Under the pieces are notes generated by a model, which did not search any database, was not told the origin of the DNA, and was given only the letters and a program-made list of their open reading frames with translations. From Bacteroidales bacterium (GTDB taxonomy: Bacteria; Bacteroidota; Bacteroidia; Bacteroidales; GWA2-32-17), in assembly GCA_013314715.1 (NCBI GenBank), contig JABUFC010000018.1, positions 1 to 57,195 of the forward strand: a stretch of DNA of 57,195 nt, given 5' to 3'. Positions 1 through 8,178 of this stretch are shown here, piece by piece. Made by a program: the position numbers and the translations under genes. How positions within the stretch are numbered: the stretch's first letter is position 1; every line of letters begins with the position of its first letter.

Positions 1-844
1 TTACTGTTATTGAAGCGGTGGATGCACCGGTACTCCAACTATAAGATGAACCACCACTCGCGGTTAAGGTGGTGCTTTGACCATTACATATCGTTGAAGT
101 GCCACTTATAGATGGAGTTGGTAAGGGATTAACCGTAACATTTATGGAGCCATGTCCCGTGGTACAACCTGTTGGACTTGTTACCGTAACAGTATAGGTA
201 CCACTAGAATTTACAGTTATTGTTTGACTTGTAGCCCCTGTATTCCAATGATAAGCGGGATAACCAGAGCCTGCATTAAGTGTTACACTGCCTCCAGAAC
301 AAAAAGTGGTGGGTCCACTTGCAGTAATAACAGGATTAATTACTTCTGCTGGTACATAAGTAATATATAAATCTGCTTTATTAATACACATAGCTGTTCC
401 ACTGCATATTTGAAAAGTATTAGTTCCACCATAAACATAACCTGGTAAACCGCAAATATATGAACCTGTTGCACCAACAGAAGTTGCACAAGGATTAACA
501 TCACAAAAACACCCTGAATTTCCATCATAAGCAGTAGATACTGGTTGACCATTAACATAACCATTTATTGAAGAGCCAACACAATTAGCTGTCCAATAAT
601 ATACTTGTATATTAGTAACTAAATTACCCGGTGGCACAGGGTCAACAAAAGTCATGTCCTTACATGGTGGAGTGTCTCCACAATAACTTCCCGGGGTATT
701 GGTACACCAATAATCGGCACCGCAAACAGCACATCCACCACAAGCTTGAAATCCACCATATGTAATGGTGGTCATAATCGTTGTTTGAGCCAAAACAAAT
801 AACGAATTAATCCCAAAAATTAATAGTAATATTACTTTTTTCAT
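1..844 (-). CDS. Secreted repeat protein with PKD/Ig-like repeats (3' end cut off)
   Basis: The minus strand is open from an ATG at 844 to the window edge (281 codons), so the C-terminus is missing. It starts MKKVILLLIFGINSLFVLAQ, a signal peptide. Residues about 20 to 165 form a Cys/Gly/Tyr-rich region with motifs such as CGGCAVCG and CINKADLYITY. At least two repeats of about 80 residues follow, each with an FCSGGSVTL- or ICNGQSTTL-like start, a YHWNTGATSQTITV- or YSWSTGAS-like core and a GTYTVTV strand. Such repeats are common in large Bacteroidota surface proteins exported by type IX secretion, whose sorting domain would be beyond the edge. A well-formed promoter lies just upstream. The role (adhesin or matrix protein) is inferred from the architecture only. 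Confidence 0.75.
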   Translation of the reverse strand, partial: MKKVILLLIFGINSLFVLAQTTIMTTITYGGFQACGGCAVCGADYWCTNTPGSYCGDTPPCKDMTFVDPVPPGNLVTNIQVYYWTANCVGSSINGYVNGQPVSTAYDGNSGCFCDVNPCATSVGATGSYICGLPGYVYGGTNTFQICSGTAMCINKADLYITYVPAEVINPVITASGPTTFCSGGSVTLNAGSGYPAYHWNTGATSQTITVNSSGTYTVTVTSPTGCTTGHGSINVTVNPLPTPSISGTSTICNGQSTTLTASGGSSYSWSTGASTASITV

Positions 845-859
845 GGTTTTCAATTTTAA

Positions 860-891
860 GCAAAATTACTTATTTTTACGACATAACCAAA
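860..891 (-). promoter_or_regulatory. Promoter of the secreted repeat protein
   Basis: On the minus strand TTTG (888-891) is followed by exactly 19 bases and then TAATTTTGC (860-868), the Bacteroidota -33/-7 pattern. It ends 15 bases before the ATG at 844. Confidence 0.75.
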
Positions 892-1095
892 AAAAAGTTT
901 AAAAATGTTAAAAAAATTAAATGTGCAATAAAATGCTAATAAACCCTGTAGTTGAGTATTATCAATTTACAGTGAATGAGGTATAAATTAGTTATTTTTT
1001 AACGTAAACTTAAAATAAAATTACTTAAATTTAATTTTAAAATTGGTCTAAAATCTTTCTCTGAAAAGAAAGTTATAGGATATTGAAATAATCCA

Positions 1096-1104
1096 TACCT
1101 TTGC
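1096..1104 (+). promoter_or_regulatory. -7 promoter element for the C1 peptidase operon
   Basis: TACCTTTGC matches TAnnTTTGC and lies 16 bases before the ATG at 1121. No good -33 TTTG is seen at the usual distance. Together with 860-891 it makes the 276-base gap a divergent promoter region. Confidence 0.6.
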
Positions 1105-1120
1105 AGTATATACTTAATGA

Positions 1121-2311
1121 ATGAAAAGTTTTTTATTTATTTTATTTGCTTTTTTGTCGATTGCTACATATGAACAAAATTTCGACAAAGCTGTTGTAAT
1201 TACCGAAAAAGATTCTACACAAATACATTCAAATATGTATAGGTACAATAAGCAGTTTAAAGCAGACCTTTCAAATTATTCATTCCCAACTGATACCGGA
1301 TTGTATAAAAAGGTATTTCATAATCCACCCGTTTGTCAGGGCAATACGGGGACATGCTGGTGTTTTTCTACCACATCTTTTTTCGAGAGCGAAGTTTTTC
1401 GCCTCACCGGCAAAAAAGTAAAACTATCTGAGATGTACGTTGTTTATTGGGAATATGTAGAACGAGCTATTGATTTTGTAAAAACTCATGGTAAAACTTA
1501 TGTCGATGAAGGTTCAGAAGCCTCAGCTTTACTTAGGATTTATCAAAAATATGGTGCTGTACCCCTTGCTGCATACGAAGGCAAACCTACATACCGAAAG
1601 CAGCATAGCCATAGAACAATGGTGAAAGAAATAAAGAATTTTTTAGCACAGGTAAAAGAAAATAATATCTGGAACGAAGTATATGTGGTGAATGTAGTTA
1701 AATCATTGCTCAATGCAGAAATGGGCGTTCCTCCCACCTCGTTTTTGTATGACGGAAAAGAATACACCCCCCAAGAGTTCTTAAAAGAATATTTGCAAAT
1801 AAATCCGGTTGCCTATTTCAATTTTATGTCAACCCTTACAGCTCGTTATTACGAAAAAAGCGAACTTATTGAAAACGATAATTGGTGGCACTGCAGAGAA
1901 TATTACAATGTTCCAATCGATACATTTGTTAAACTTATTAACAAGGCACTAGAAAATCAATACAGCGTGTGTCTATGTGGTGATGTAAGCGAAGCCGGCT
2001 ATGACCATAATGAATTAAAATTAGCGGCTATTCCAATTTTTGATATTCCTGAAAATCAAATAAACGAATCGTCAAGAGAAATGCGTTTACAAAACCAAAC
2101 AACCACCGACGACCATTGCATTCATATGGTGGGTTATTACTATAAAAATGGAAAGTATTGGTATTTGATAAAGGATAGTAATGGAAATACCTTTGATGGT
2201 CTATTCCCCGGATATCGCATTTATAGCGAGGATTACGTTAAATTAAAAATGATGAATATTTTGATTCATGGTAATGCCGCTCGATGGTTATTAGATAGAA
2301 TCGTGAAATGA
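1121..2311 (+). CDS. C1-family (bleomycin hydrolase/PepC-like) cysteine peptidase, exported
   Basis: The 396-residue protein has an N-terminal hydrophobic signal (MKSFLFILFAFLSIATY) and then the papain-type active-site region: Gln73 in VCQGNTG and Cys79-Trp80 in GTCWCF. The His is in the CIHMVGYY segment (His335). This arrangement, with the inserted sequence between Cys and His, fits the C1B aminopeptidase C/bleomycin hydrolase group seen in Bacteroidota. At the place of the usual catalytic Asn (papain NSWG) the sequence reads KDSNG, so Asp352 stands where Asn is expected. The stop overlaps the next start by 4 bases (ATGA), so it is the first gene of an operon. Peptide trimming in the periplasm is inferred; the substrate is unknown. 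Confidence 0.8.
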   Translation: MKSFLFILFAFLSIATYEQNFDKAVVITEKDSTQIHSNMYRYNKQFKADLSNYSFPTDTGLYKKVFHNPPVCQGNTGTCWCFSTTSFFESEVFRLTGKKVKLSEMYVVYWEYVERAIDFVKTHGKTYVDEGSEASALLRIYQKYGAVPLAAYEGKPTYRKQHSHRTMVKEIKNFLAQVKENNIWNEVYVVNVVKSLLNAEMGVPPTSFLYDGKEYTPQEFLKEYLQINPVAYFNFMSTLTARYYEKSELIENDNWWHCREYYNVPIDTFVKLINKALENQYSVCLCGDVSEAGYDHNELKLAAIPIFDIPENQINESSREMRLQNQTTTDDHCIHMVGYYYKNGKYWYLIKDSNGNTFDGLFPGYRIYSEDYVKLKMMNILIHGNAARWLLDRIVK

Positions 2312-3387
2312 ATGCGAAAGAGTTAATACGAAAAATGTTACCGGGCTTATTGCCCCTTCTTATTTTTATCATAGCCGATGAAGTTTTTGATACTGTAGTA
2401 AGTTTATCTATTGCAATTGCTGTTGGTATTTTTCAAGCGATATGGATTTTTATCAAAGAAAAAAGATTCGATTATTTTGTATTGCTCGACACCGGATTAA
2501 TTATAATTCTTGGTCTTATCTCCATCATATCGCACGATGAATTGTTTTTTAAACTTAAACCAGGAATCGTTCAGGTCATTATGTGCATCATGTTGCTATT
2601 TATAGCATTTGCACCTCCAACGTTTTTAGCAGCTATGATGGGACGTTATGGCTTAAACACAGAATTGAACGAAGAAAGTGTTCGTATTTTACGTAGAAAC
2701 ATGAAATTATTAAGCGTTTTATTATTACTCCATACCGGATTAGTTTTTTACTCTGCATTTTACATGTCAAAGGAGGCTTGGGGTTTTATAAGCGGCGTGT
2801 TACTTTATCTTATTTTTGGTGTATATTTTTTGGCTGAGTTTCTTCGTATGTATTGGAATAAAAGAAAATTTGCCAGCGAAGAATGGGTTCCACTGGTTGA
2901 CGAAGCAGGGAAAATTGTTGGCAAAGCCCCTCGCTCTATGGTTCATAAAGATAAAAATTTACTACATCCGGTTATTCATGTACACATATTTAATAAAGAA
3001 CGAAAATTATTTTTGCAAAAAAGAGCTTCAAATAAACTTGTACAACCTGGGAAATGGGATACTGCTGTAGGTGGACATATCTCATGGGGCGAAACCATTG
3101 AACAGACGATAAAAAGAGAAACATTCGAAGAACTTGGCATAGAATTACAAAAAACAATATTCATCGGAAAATATATTTGGCATTCCGAAATCGAAAGCGA
3201 ATTAATTTATGTATTCATAACCGAATATAATAACACTATATCTCCCAAAAACAACGAAATAGATGACGGAAAATTTTGGTCAAAAAAAGAAATTGAACTA
3301 AATTTGAACAAAGGAATATTTACACCTAATTTTGAACATGAGATTCCATATATAGAGCATTTTTTCGATAAAAAAAATAAATGGTAA
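2308..3387 (+). CDS. Nudix hydrolase with N-terminal VC0807-like membrane domain
   Basis: Residues 1 to about 190 hold five or six hydrophobic helices resembling the VC0807/septation-protein-A-type membrane family. Residues about 195 to 359 form a Nudix domain of the IPP-isomerase-like branch. The Nudix box is complete, with Gly-x5-Glu in GHISWGE and then REtFEELGI. The box predicts metal-dependent cleavage of a nucleoside-diphosphate-type or prenyl-diphosphate-type substrate at the inner membrane, but the substrate cannot be read from the sequence. The ATG overlaps the TGA of the peptidase gene by 4 bases, so they are translationally coupled. The fusion of the two domains is the odd point; no frameshift is seen between them. 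Confidence 0.8.
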   Translation: MNAKELIRKMLPGLLPLLIFIIADEVFDTVVSLSIAIAVGIFQAIWIFIKEKRFDYFVLLDTGLIIILGLISIISHDELFFKLKPGIVQVIMCIMLLFIAFAPPTFLAAMMGRYGLNTELNEESVRILRRNMKLLSVLLLLHTGLVFYSAFYMSKEAWGFISGVLLYLIFGVYFLAEFLRMYWNKRKFASEEWVPLVDEAGKIVGKAPRSMVHKDKNLLHPVIHVHIFNKERKLFLQKRASNKLVQPGKWDTAVGGHISWGETIEQTIKRETFEELGIELQKTIFIGKYIWHSEIESELIYVFITEYNNTISPKNNEIDDGKFWSKKEIELNLNKGIFTPNFEHEIPYIEHFFDKKNKW

Positions 3388-3388
3388 C

Positions 3389-4237
3389 ATGTTTATTTTA
3401 GCAGATAGCGGTTCAACTAAAACAACTTGGTCCATTGTTGACAAACATGGTCATATCATTGAAAAAGAAACAATAGGGCTTAATCCGTTGCATGTGAATA
3501 AAGAACTAATTAGCAACACTGTTTTTCATGTAACAAAAGACATCCCCTACCACGAAATTCAATATATTCATTTTTATGGTGCTGGCTGTGCGTCAAAAGA
3601 AATGCAAAAATTGGTTCAACTTGCTATAAAAGATGTTATTAATAACAATAATATTTTTGTTGACAGCGATATTTATGCTGCCGCTCATGCTTTACTCCAA
3701 AATCAAGAAGGTTGGATTGCTATTCTTGGCACTGGTTCTAATTTAGCTTATTACGATGGTAAAACTATTTTAAAACATACCCCATCGCTTGGATATATTT
3801 TAGGCGACGAAGGAAGTGGTTCATATTTAGGGAAAGAACTACTAAAACTATATGCTTATAAAAAAATAGATAAAGAGCTATGTAACGAATTTGAAAAGTT
3901 TTTAAACCTCTCATTAAACGAAATACTCGTAGAAATATACCATAAACCCAATGCAAATCGTTATTTAGCCAATTTTACGTATTTTATTAAAAAACATCGC
4001 CAACACCCCGATATACAAACACTACTCAACAATGCTTTTGAATTGTTTTTAAAAACTCACTTAGAACCTTTTATAGATAAATATTCACAAAACATTGCTT
4101 TTTGTGGATCAGTTGCTTCTATTTTTAAAGAAGAATTAATACAGGCTTGCCAATTTTATCATTTAAACATTCAAGCTATTGAATCGTCTCCCATGAAAAA
4201 GCTTATTCGCTATCATCTTAACAATAAACGTATATAA
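3389..4237 (+). CDS. BadF/BadG-family ATPase, N-acetylglucosamine kinase-like
   Basis: The protein has 282 residues with the ASKHA sugar-kinase layout. The phosphate-1 loop is LADSGSTKTTW (residues 4-14), the phosphate-2/linker region is IAILGTGSNLAYY, and LGDEGSGSYLGKELL is the characteristic BadF/GlcNAc-kinase motif. In this family such proteins phosphorylate N-acetylglucosamine, often recovered from cell-wall turnover. The start lies one base after the stop of the Nudix gene, so the gene is third in the operon beginning at 1121. The family is clear; substrate assignment to GlcNAc is from family knowledge. Confidence 0.8.
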   Translation: MFILADSGSTKTTWSIVDKHGHIIEKETIGLNPLHVNKELISNTVFHVTKDIPYHEIQYIHFYGAGCASKEMQKLVQLAIKDVINNNNIFVDSDIYAAAHALLQNQEGWIAILGTGSNLAYYDGKTILKHTPSLGYILGDEGSGSYLGKELLKLYAYKKIDKELCNEFEKFLNLSLNEILVEIYHKPNANRYLANFTYFIKKHRQHPDIQTLLNNAFELFLKTHLEPFIDKYSQNIAFCGSVASIFKEELIQACQFYHLNIQAIESSPMKKLIRYHLNNKRI

Positions 4238-4299
4238 CTAGTTTTCAGAAGTATTAACAAACTTAACAATTTCTTAACATACCTTCTTTTATAATATTC

Positions 4300-4308
4300 G
4301 ACCTTTGC
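4300..4308 (+). promoter_or_regulatory. -7 promoter element for the phosphate transport pair
   Basis: GACCTTTGC is one base off TAnnTTTGC and lies 23 bases before the ATG at 4332. It covers a possible upstream TTG start (4305), which argues for the ATG. Confidence 0.5.
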
Positions 4309-4331
4309 AAAAATATATAAAACATATAATT

Positions 4332-4979
4332 ATGGGACTTAATAGTTTTTTTCAAATTCTTGTGCCAAAAGACAAAAAATTTTATCCTTCGTTTAAAGAA
4401 GCAACTAGCAATTTAGTGGAAGTTTCAGAAGTGCTCATTTCACTAATGAAAACTGATAACTGGGATGACAGAATAAAACTCATATCAAAAATTAAAGAAT
4501 TAGAAAAAAAAGGTGATGATGTCACTCATAAAATGTTTGATATGCTCAACAGTTCCTTCATAACTCCATTCGACCGAGAAGATATTCACAATTTAATCTC
4601 ATCCATTGATGATGTAGTCGATTATATAAATGGTGCTGCTCAACGATTTTTATTATATAAACCCAAATCGAACTCTACCGATTTTTTAAAACTTGCTGAA
4701 TTAATTTTTGATGGTTCAAAATCAATTCAAAATGCCATTGAGCATATTGACAATTTAAAACATCCTCAACAAATAAAAGAAGCTTGCATTCACGTTAATG
4801 AAATTGAAAACCTGGCTGATGATGTTTACCACATTGCCATTTCACAATTATTTGAAAAGGAAACAGATACAATAGAATTAATAAAGAAAAAAGACATTCT
4901 TCAGATTTTAGAAAAAGCTACCGACAAACTTGAAGATGCTTCGGATGTTATTAAGTCTATTATGATAAAACAAGCTTAA
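4332..4979 (+). CDS. DUF47/PhoU-like phosphate transport regulator
   Basis: The 215-residue all-helical protein begins MGLNSFFQILVPKDKKFYP and contains the DUF47 signatures LEKKGDDVTHKMFDMLN, FITPFDREDIHNL and DDVVDYINGAA. DUF47 proteins are PhoU-like and are usually encoded directly before a Pit phosphate transporter, which is the case here (one base between genes). They are thought to regulate the transporter. An in-frame TTG nine codons upstream falls inside the promoter element, so the ATG at 4332 is chosen. The length matches the family. Confidence 0.88.
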   Translation: MGLNSFFQILVPKDKKFYPSFKEATSNLVEVSEVLISLMKTDNWDDRIKLISKIKELEKKGDDVTHKMFDMLNSSFITPFDREDIHNLISSIDDVVDYINGAAQRFLLYKPKSNSTDFLKLAELIFDGSKSIQNAIEHIDNLKHPQQIKEACIHVNEIENLADDVYHIAISQLFEKETDTIELIKKKDILQILEKATDKLEDASDVIKSIMIKQA

Positions 4980-4980
4980 T

Positions 4981-5973
4981 ATGAGTACACTTGTTATTAT
5001 TATTATAGCCATTGCCCTTATTTACGACTTTTTAAATGGGATGAACGATGCAGCAAACTCAGTAGCAACTATAGTAGCAACTAGGGTTTTATCTCCATTT
5101 ATGGCAGTTCTATGGGCAGCAATATTTAATTTTGCTGCTTATTTTATATTTGGCTTACATGTTGCCAATACGATGGGCAAAGGCATAGTAGAACCTCATG
5201 TTGTTGAACCTTGGTTTGTATTTTCTGCATTAGTTGGCGCTGCTGCATGGGTATGGTTATGCACTCAATTAGGTTTACCTATTAGTGTTTCGCATGCTCT
5301 TATTGGTGGTATGGTTGGACCTGCTTGGTTCGTTTTTGGACCCGATGCTGTTATAGGTTCAGGTATTATAAAAGTTGTAATTTTTATATTTGTTTCCCCT
5401 ATTGTAGGCTTTATTTTAGGTTATTTATTTATGATTTTAACCAAATTTATACTTAAAAAATCAAAACCAAATAAAGTAGATGCATGGTTTAGAATATTGC
5501 AGCTCTTATCTTCAGCTTTTTTTAGTCTAGGACACGGCAGCAACGACGCACAAAAAACTATGGGTATCATAGCAGTACTTTTATTTAGTACCGGATATTT
5601 GGGCACAGAATTTTATGTCCCAGAATGGGTCGTTATTTCGTGCTATGTAGCAATTGCATTAGGAACTTTAACAGGCGGATGGAAAGTAATAAAAACTATG
5701 GGTGTAAATTTAACAGACCTTAAACCAGTTCATGGATTTGCCGCCGAAACAGCAGGTGCTACTACATTAGCCATGTCTGCGTTTATGGGAATACCGGTAA
5801 GCACAACCCATACCATATCAGGGGCTATTATGGGAGTTGGCGTAACCCGAAGAGTATCGGCTGTACGTTGGAAAATTGCTCAAAATATTATTGGTGCCTG
5901 GATACTTACTATACCAACTACAATGATAGTTTCAGGACTTTTGTATATTTTAATACGAACCATTGTTTTTTAA
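4981..5973 (+). CDS. Inorganic phosphate transporter, PiT family
   Basis: The 330-residue polytopic inner-membrane protein carries the duplicated PiT signature: DFLNGMNDAANSVATIVATR near the N-terminus and LGHGSNDAQKTMGIIAVLL in the middle, plus ISVSHALIGG and IPVSTTHTISGA. PiT carriers import metal-phosphate with a cation symport and low affinity. The gene follows the DUF47 gene by one base and ends at a strong hairpin terminator, so the two form a closed transcription unit. About ten membrane segments can be counted. Confidence 0.92.
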   Translation: MSTLVIIIIAIALIYDFLNGMNDAANSVATIVATRVLSPFMAVLWAAIFNFAAYFIFGLHVANTMGKGIVEPHVVEPWFVFSALVGAAAWVWLCTQLGLPISVSHALIGGMVGPAWFVFGPDAVIGSGIIKVVIFIFVSPIVGFILGYLFMILTKFILKKSKPNKVDAWFRILQLLSSAFFSLGHGSNDAQKTMGIIAVLLFSTGYLGTEFYVPEWVVISCYVAIALGTLTGGWKVIKTMGVNLTDLKPVHGFAAETAGATTLAMSAFMGIPVSTTHTISGAIMGVGVTRRVSAVRWKIAQNIIGAWILTIPTTMIVSGLLYILIRTIVF

Positions 5974-5990
5974 AAGTACATCATAACCAT

Positions 5991-6024
5991 AAAAAAGCCT
6001 TTGTTCTGAACAAGGGCTTTTTTT
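5991..6024 (+). terminator. Rho-independent terminator after the Pit gene
   Basis: AAGCCTTTGTT (5995-6005) pairs with AACAAGGGCTT (6009-6019), leaving a tiny loop, and a run of seven T follows. A-rich sequence on the 5' side could make it work in both directions. Confidence 0.85.
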
Positions 6025-6041
6025 ATTCATATGTTTTTTCG

Positions 6042-6050
6042 TACTTTAGC
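6042..6050 (+). promoter_or_regulatory. -7-like element of TTAGC type
   Basis: TACTTTAGC resembles TAnnTTTGC with A in place of the third T of TTTG. It lies 28 bases before the ATG at 6079 and right after the terminator, whose T run sits at the -33 distance. Confidence 0.45.
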
Positions 6051-6078
6051 AAAATTTTTAGCTTAAATTACCAAACTA

Positions 6079-6837
6079 ATGAATAAATTTTGCTTTTTAA
6101 TAATTATACTAACCTACTGCTCACTTTCATTTGCTCAAAAAAATATCGATTCGTGCATTACATTTCCAATGTTTTCGGCTAACTATATGCTTCAAGTTCC
6201 TTCAGGCGATATGGCTAAACGTTATGGATTAAATTCAAATGTAGGTGGCTCTTTTATGATTAAAAATAAAAAAAATATCCTAATAGAATTAAATATCAAC
6301 TTCATTTTTGGAAATAATTTAAAAGGTGATGCCACTCATTTGTTCGATAGTATAAGTACTTCTAATAACCAAGCCATCATCAATGAAAATGGCGAATATG
6401 CTAAAGTCCGTACCTTTGAACGTGGTTTTTTTGCAGGAGCTAAAATAGGAAAAATTATTTCATTTGGAAAACCAAACACCAATAGCGGTATATTAGTTAC
6501 ACTAGGTAGTGGTTACTTACAACATAAAATTCGAATAGAAAATGATGGTAATAATGCACCTCAAATCTTAGGCGATTATAAATTAGGTTACGACAAACTA
6601 CGATATGGCTTAGCAATAAGCGAATTTATCGGATATGTTTATTTTAGCAAATCGCAAGCACTAAATTTTATGGCAGGTTTTGAATTTTATCAATCATGGA
6701 CAAAAAGTGGCAGAAGTTGGGATTTCAATTTAATGAAAAAAGACGACGGTCATTATTTAGACCTTTTACATTCGCTTAAAGTTGGCTGGATTATTCCTAT
6801 CTATCGAAAAGAACCTCAGCCTTATTATTTTTATTAA
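6079..6837 (+). CDS. Outer-membrane beta-barrel protein of unknown function
   Basis: The 252-residue protein has a signal peptide (MNKFCFLIIILTYCSLSFAQ) and then alternating polar/hydrophobic strands rich in Gly, Tyr and Phe. Examples are GGSFMIKNKKNILIELNINF and LNFMAGFEFYQSW. It reads as a small eight- to twelve-strand outer-membrane barrel. It ends two bases before waaA, so it is co-transcribed with a lipopolysaccharide gene. An envelope role is likely, but I do not recognise the family by name. Confidence 0.7.
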   Translation: MNKFCFLIIILTYCSLSFAQKNIDSCITFPMFSANYMLQVPSGDMAKRYGLNSNVGGSFMIKNKKNILIELNINFIFGNNLKGDATHLFDSISTSNNQAIINENGEYAKVRTFERGFFAGAKIGKIISFGKPNTNSGILVTLGSGYLQHKIRIENDGNNAPQILGDYKLGYDKLRYGLAISEFIGYVYFSKSQALNFMAGFEFYQSWTKSGRSWDFNLMKKDDGHYLDLLHSLKVGWIIPIYRKEPQPYYFY

Positions 6838-6839
6838 TT

Positions 6840-8075
6840 ATGCTTTGGATATATAGGTTTTCGTTATTCGCATATAAATTATTAATTCAAATTGCCTCAT
6901 TGTTTAATGAAAAAGCATCGCTTTGGATTAGCGGGCGAAAAAATATTTGGCAAAAAATATCGCAATTTCAAGTATTAGCTCAACATCAGGTTCTTTGGAT
7001 GCATGTATCGTCATTAGGTGAATTTGAACAAGGTCGCCCACTTATTGAACAAATAAAAAAAAACTATCATAATATTCAAATTATCATCACCTTTTTCTCG
7101 CCTTCAGGCTATGAAATTAGAAAAAATTATACTTTTGCTGATGCTATTTTTTATCTCCCCCTTGACTCGCCCAAAAATGCTCAACGGTTTTATGATATCA
7201 TAAAACCCAATTGGGTTATCTTTGTTAAATATGACTTTTGGTTTTTTTATATTCGCGAAGCATATTTACGTAAAATTCCTATTTTCCTTATTTCGGCCGT
7301 TTTTAAACCCAACCAGATATTTTTTAAATTTTATGGACATTTTTATAGAAAAATGCTTCGTTATTTCTCGCAAATTTATGTTCAAGACGATACATCCAAA
7401 TTATTACTTCAAAAAATAAATATTAATTCTATTGTAGCAGGCGACACTCGATGCGACAGAGTATTGCAAATAGCTCAAAGTCCCTTACCATTAAACAACA
7501 TAAGAGATTTTATTAAACAACGTGTTGTAGTTATTGTAGGAAGCGCTTGGGATAAAGACATTAAAATTCTTAAAAATATAATAGAACAAACTCAAAAAAA
7601 TAATGTTTTATGGATTATTGCACCTCATGTTGTTAATGAAGAACATATTCAAGACTTAATTCAAATAATCGACCTCCCAGCTATTCGCTATACTCAAATA
7701 AACGACATCAATAATAATATTAAAAATGGTGTTTTATGGATAGATACGATTGGAATTTTATCATCATTGTATCAATTTGCAACAATTGCATACATAGGAG
7801 GAGGATTCGGAAAAGGTATTCACAATACTTTAGAGCCTGCATCATTCGGAGTTCCAGTTGTTTTTGGTCCCAACTATCATAAGTTTAATGAAGCCGAAGA
7901 CATGATAAAACTGGGTGCTGCTTTTTCGATTAGTAATGCTGATGAAGCTTTTCAAATAATAAATCAATTAATTCAAAACGAAACATTTCGCTCAAAAGCT
8001 TCCATAAAAGCTCAAATGTACATTCAAAAAAGTGCAGGAGCCACACAAAAAATAATACAACAATTATTTCACTAA
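6840..8075 (+). CDS. waaA: 3-deoxy-D-manno-octulosonic acid (Kdo) transferase
   Basis: The 411-residue protein is a GT30-family glycosyltransferase that adds Kdo from CMP-Kdo to lipid A precursor at the inner membrane. It has one N-terminal membrane segment and the hallmark VSSLGEFEQGRPLIE with the proposed catalytic Glu61. DTRCDRV and the C-terminal YIGGGFGKGIHNTLEPASFGVPVVFGPNY donor-site region follow. Length is normal for KdtA/WaaA. It follows the barrel gene by two bases. Together with lpxB and lpxH in this window it shows a lipid A-based outer membrane. Confidence 0.95.
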   Translation: MLWIYRFSLFAYKLLIQIASLFNEKASLWISGRKNIWQKISQFQVLAQHQVLWMHVSSLGEFEQGRPLIEQIKKNYHNIQIIITFFSPSGYEIRKNYTFADAIFYLPLDSPKNAQRFYDIIKPNWVIFVKYDFWFFYIREAYLRKIPIFLISAVFKPNQIFFKFYGHFYRKMLRYFSQIYVQDDTSKLLLQKININSIVAGDTRCDRVLQIAQSPLPLNNIRDFIKQRVVVIVGSAWDKDIKILKNIIEQTQKNNVLWIIAPHVVNEEHIQDLIQIIDLPAIRYTQINDINNNIKNGVLWIDTIGILSSLYQFATIAYIGGGFGKGIHNTLEPASFGVPVVFGPNYHKFNEAEDMIKLGAAFSISNADEAFQIINQLIQNETFRSKASIKAQMYIQKSAGATQKIIQQLFH

Positions 8076-8145
8076 TCTTTAATCAACTATAATTCTTTTA
8101 CTTAAAAAGATAATTCCACGTCTATTTTATTTTTAGATAAAGTTG

Positions 8146-8154
8146 TACTTTTGC
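8146..8154 (+). promoter_or_regulatory. -7 promoter element for the TonB receptor
   Basis: TACTTTTGC matches TAnnTTTGC, 24 bases before the ATG at 8179. It lies inside a longer open frame that starts at a TTG (8143), which makes that TTG unlikely as a start. Confidence 0.6.
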
Positions 8155-8178
8155 GAAAATTATTGTTTAACTAAATCC

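Noticed and set aside
152-564. Small ORFs on both strands at the left end
   Set aside because: They lie in the wrong frame of the secreted repeat protein that reads on the minus strand from 844 to the edge; their Thr/Cys/Ser or Val/Leu/Met composition is a by-product of its repeats.
4305-4307. TTG start for the DUF47 gene; similar TTG starts at 8143, 15895, 17901 and 32547
   Set aside because: Most fall inside or next to promoter elements, and a downstream ATG gives the expected N-terminus in each case.
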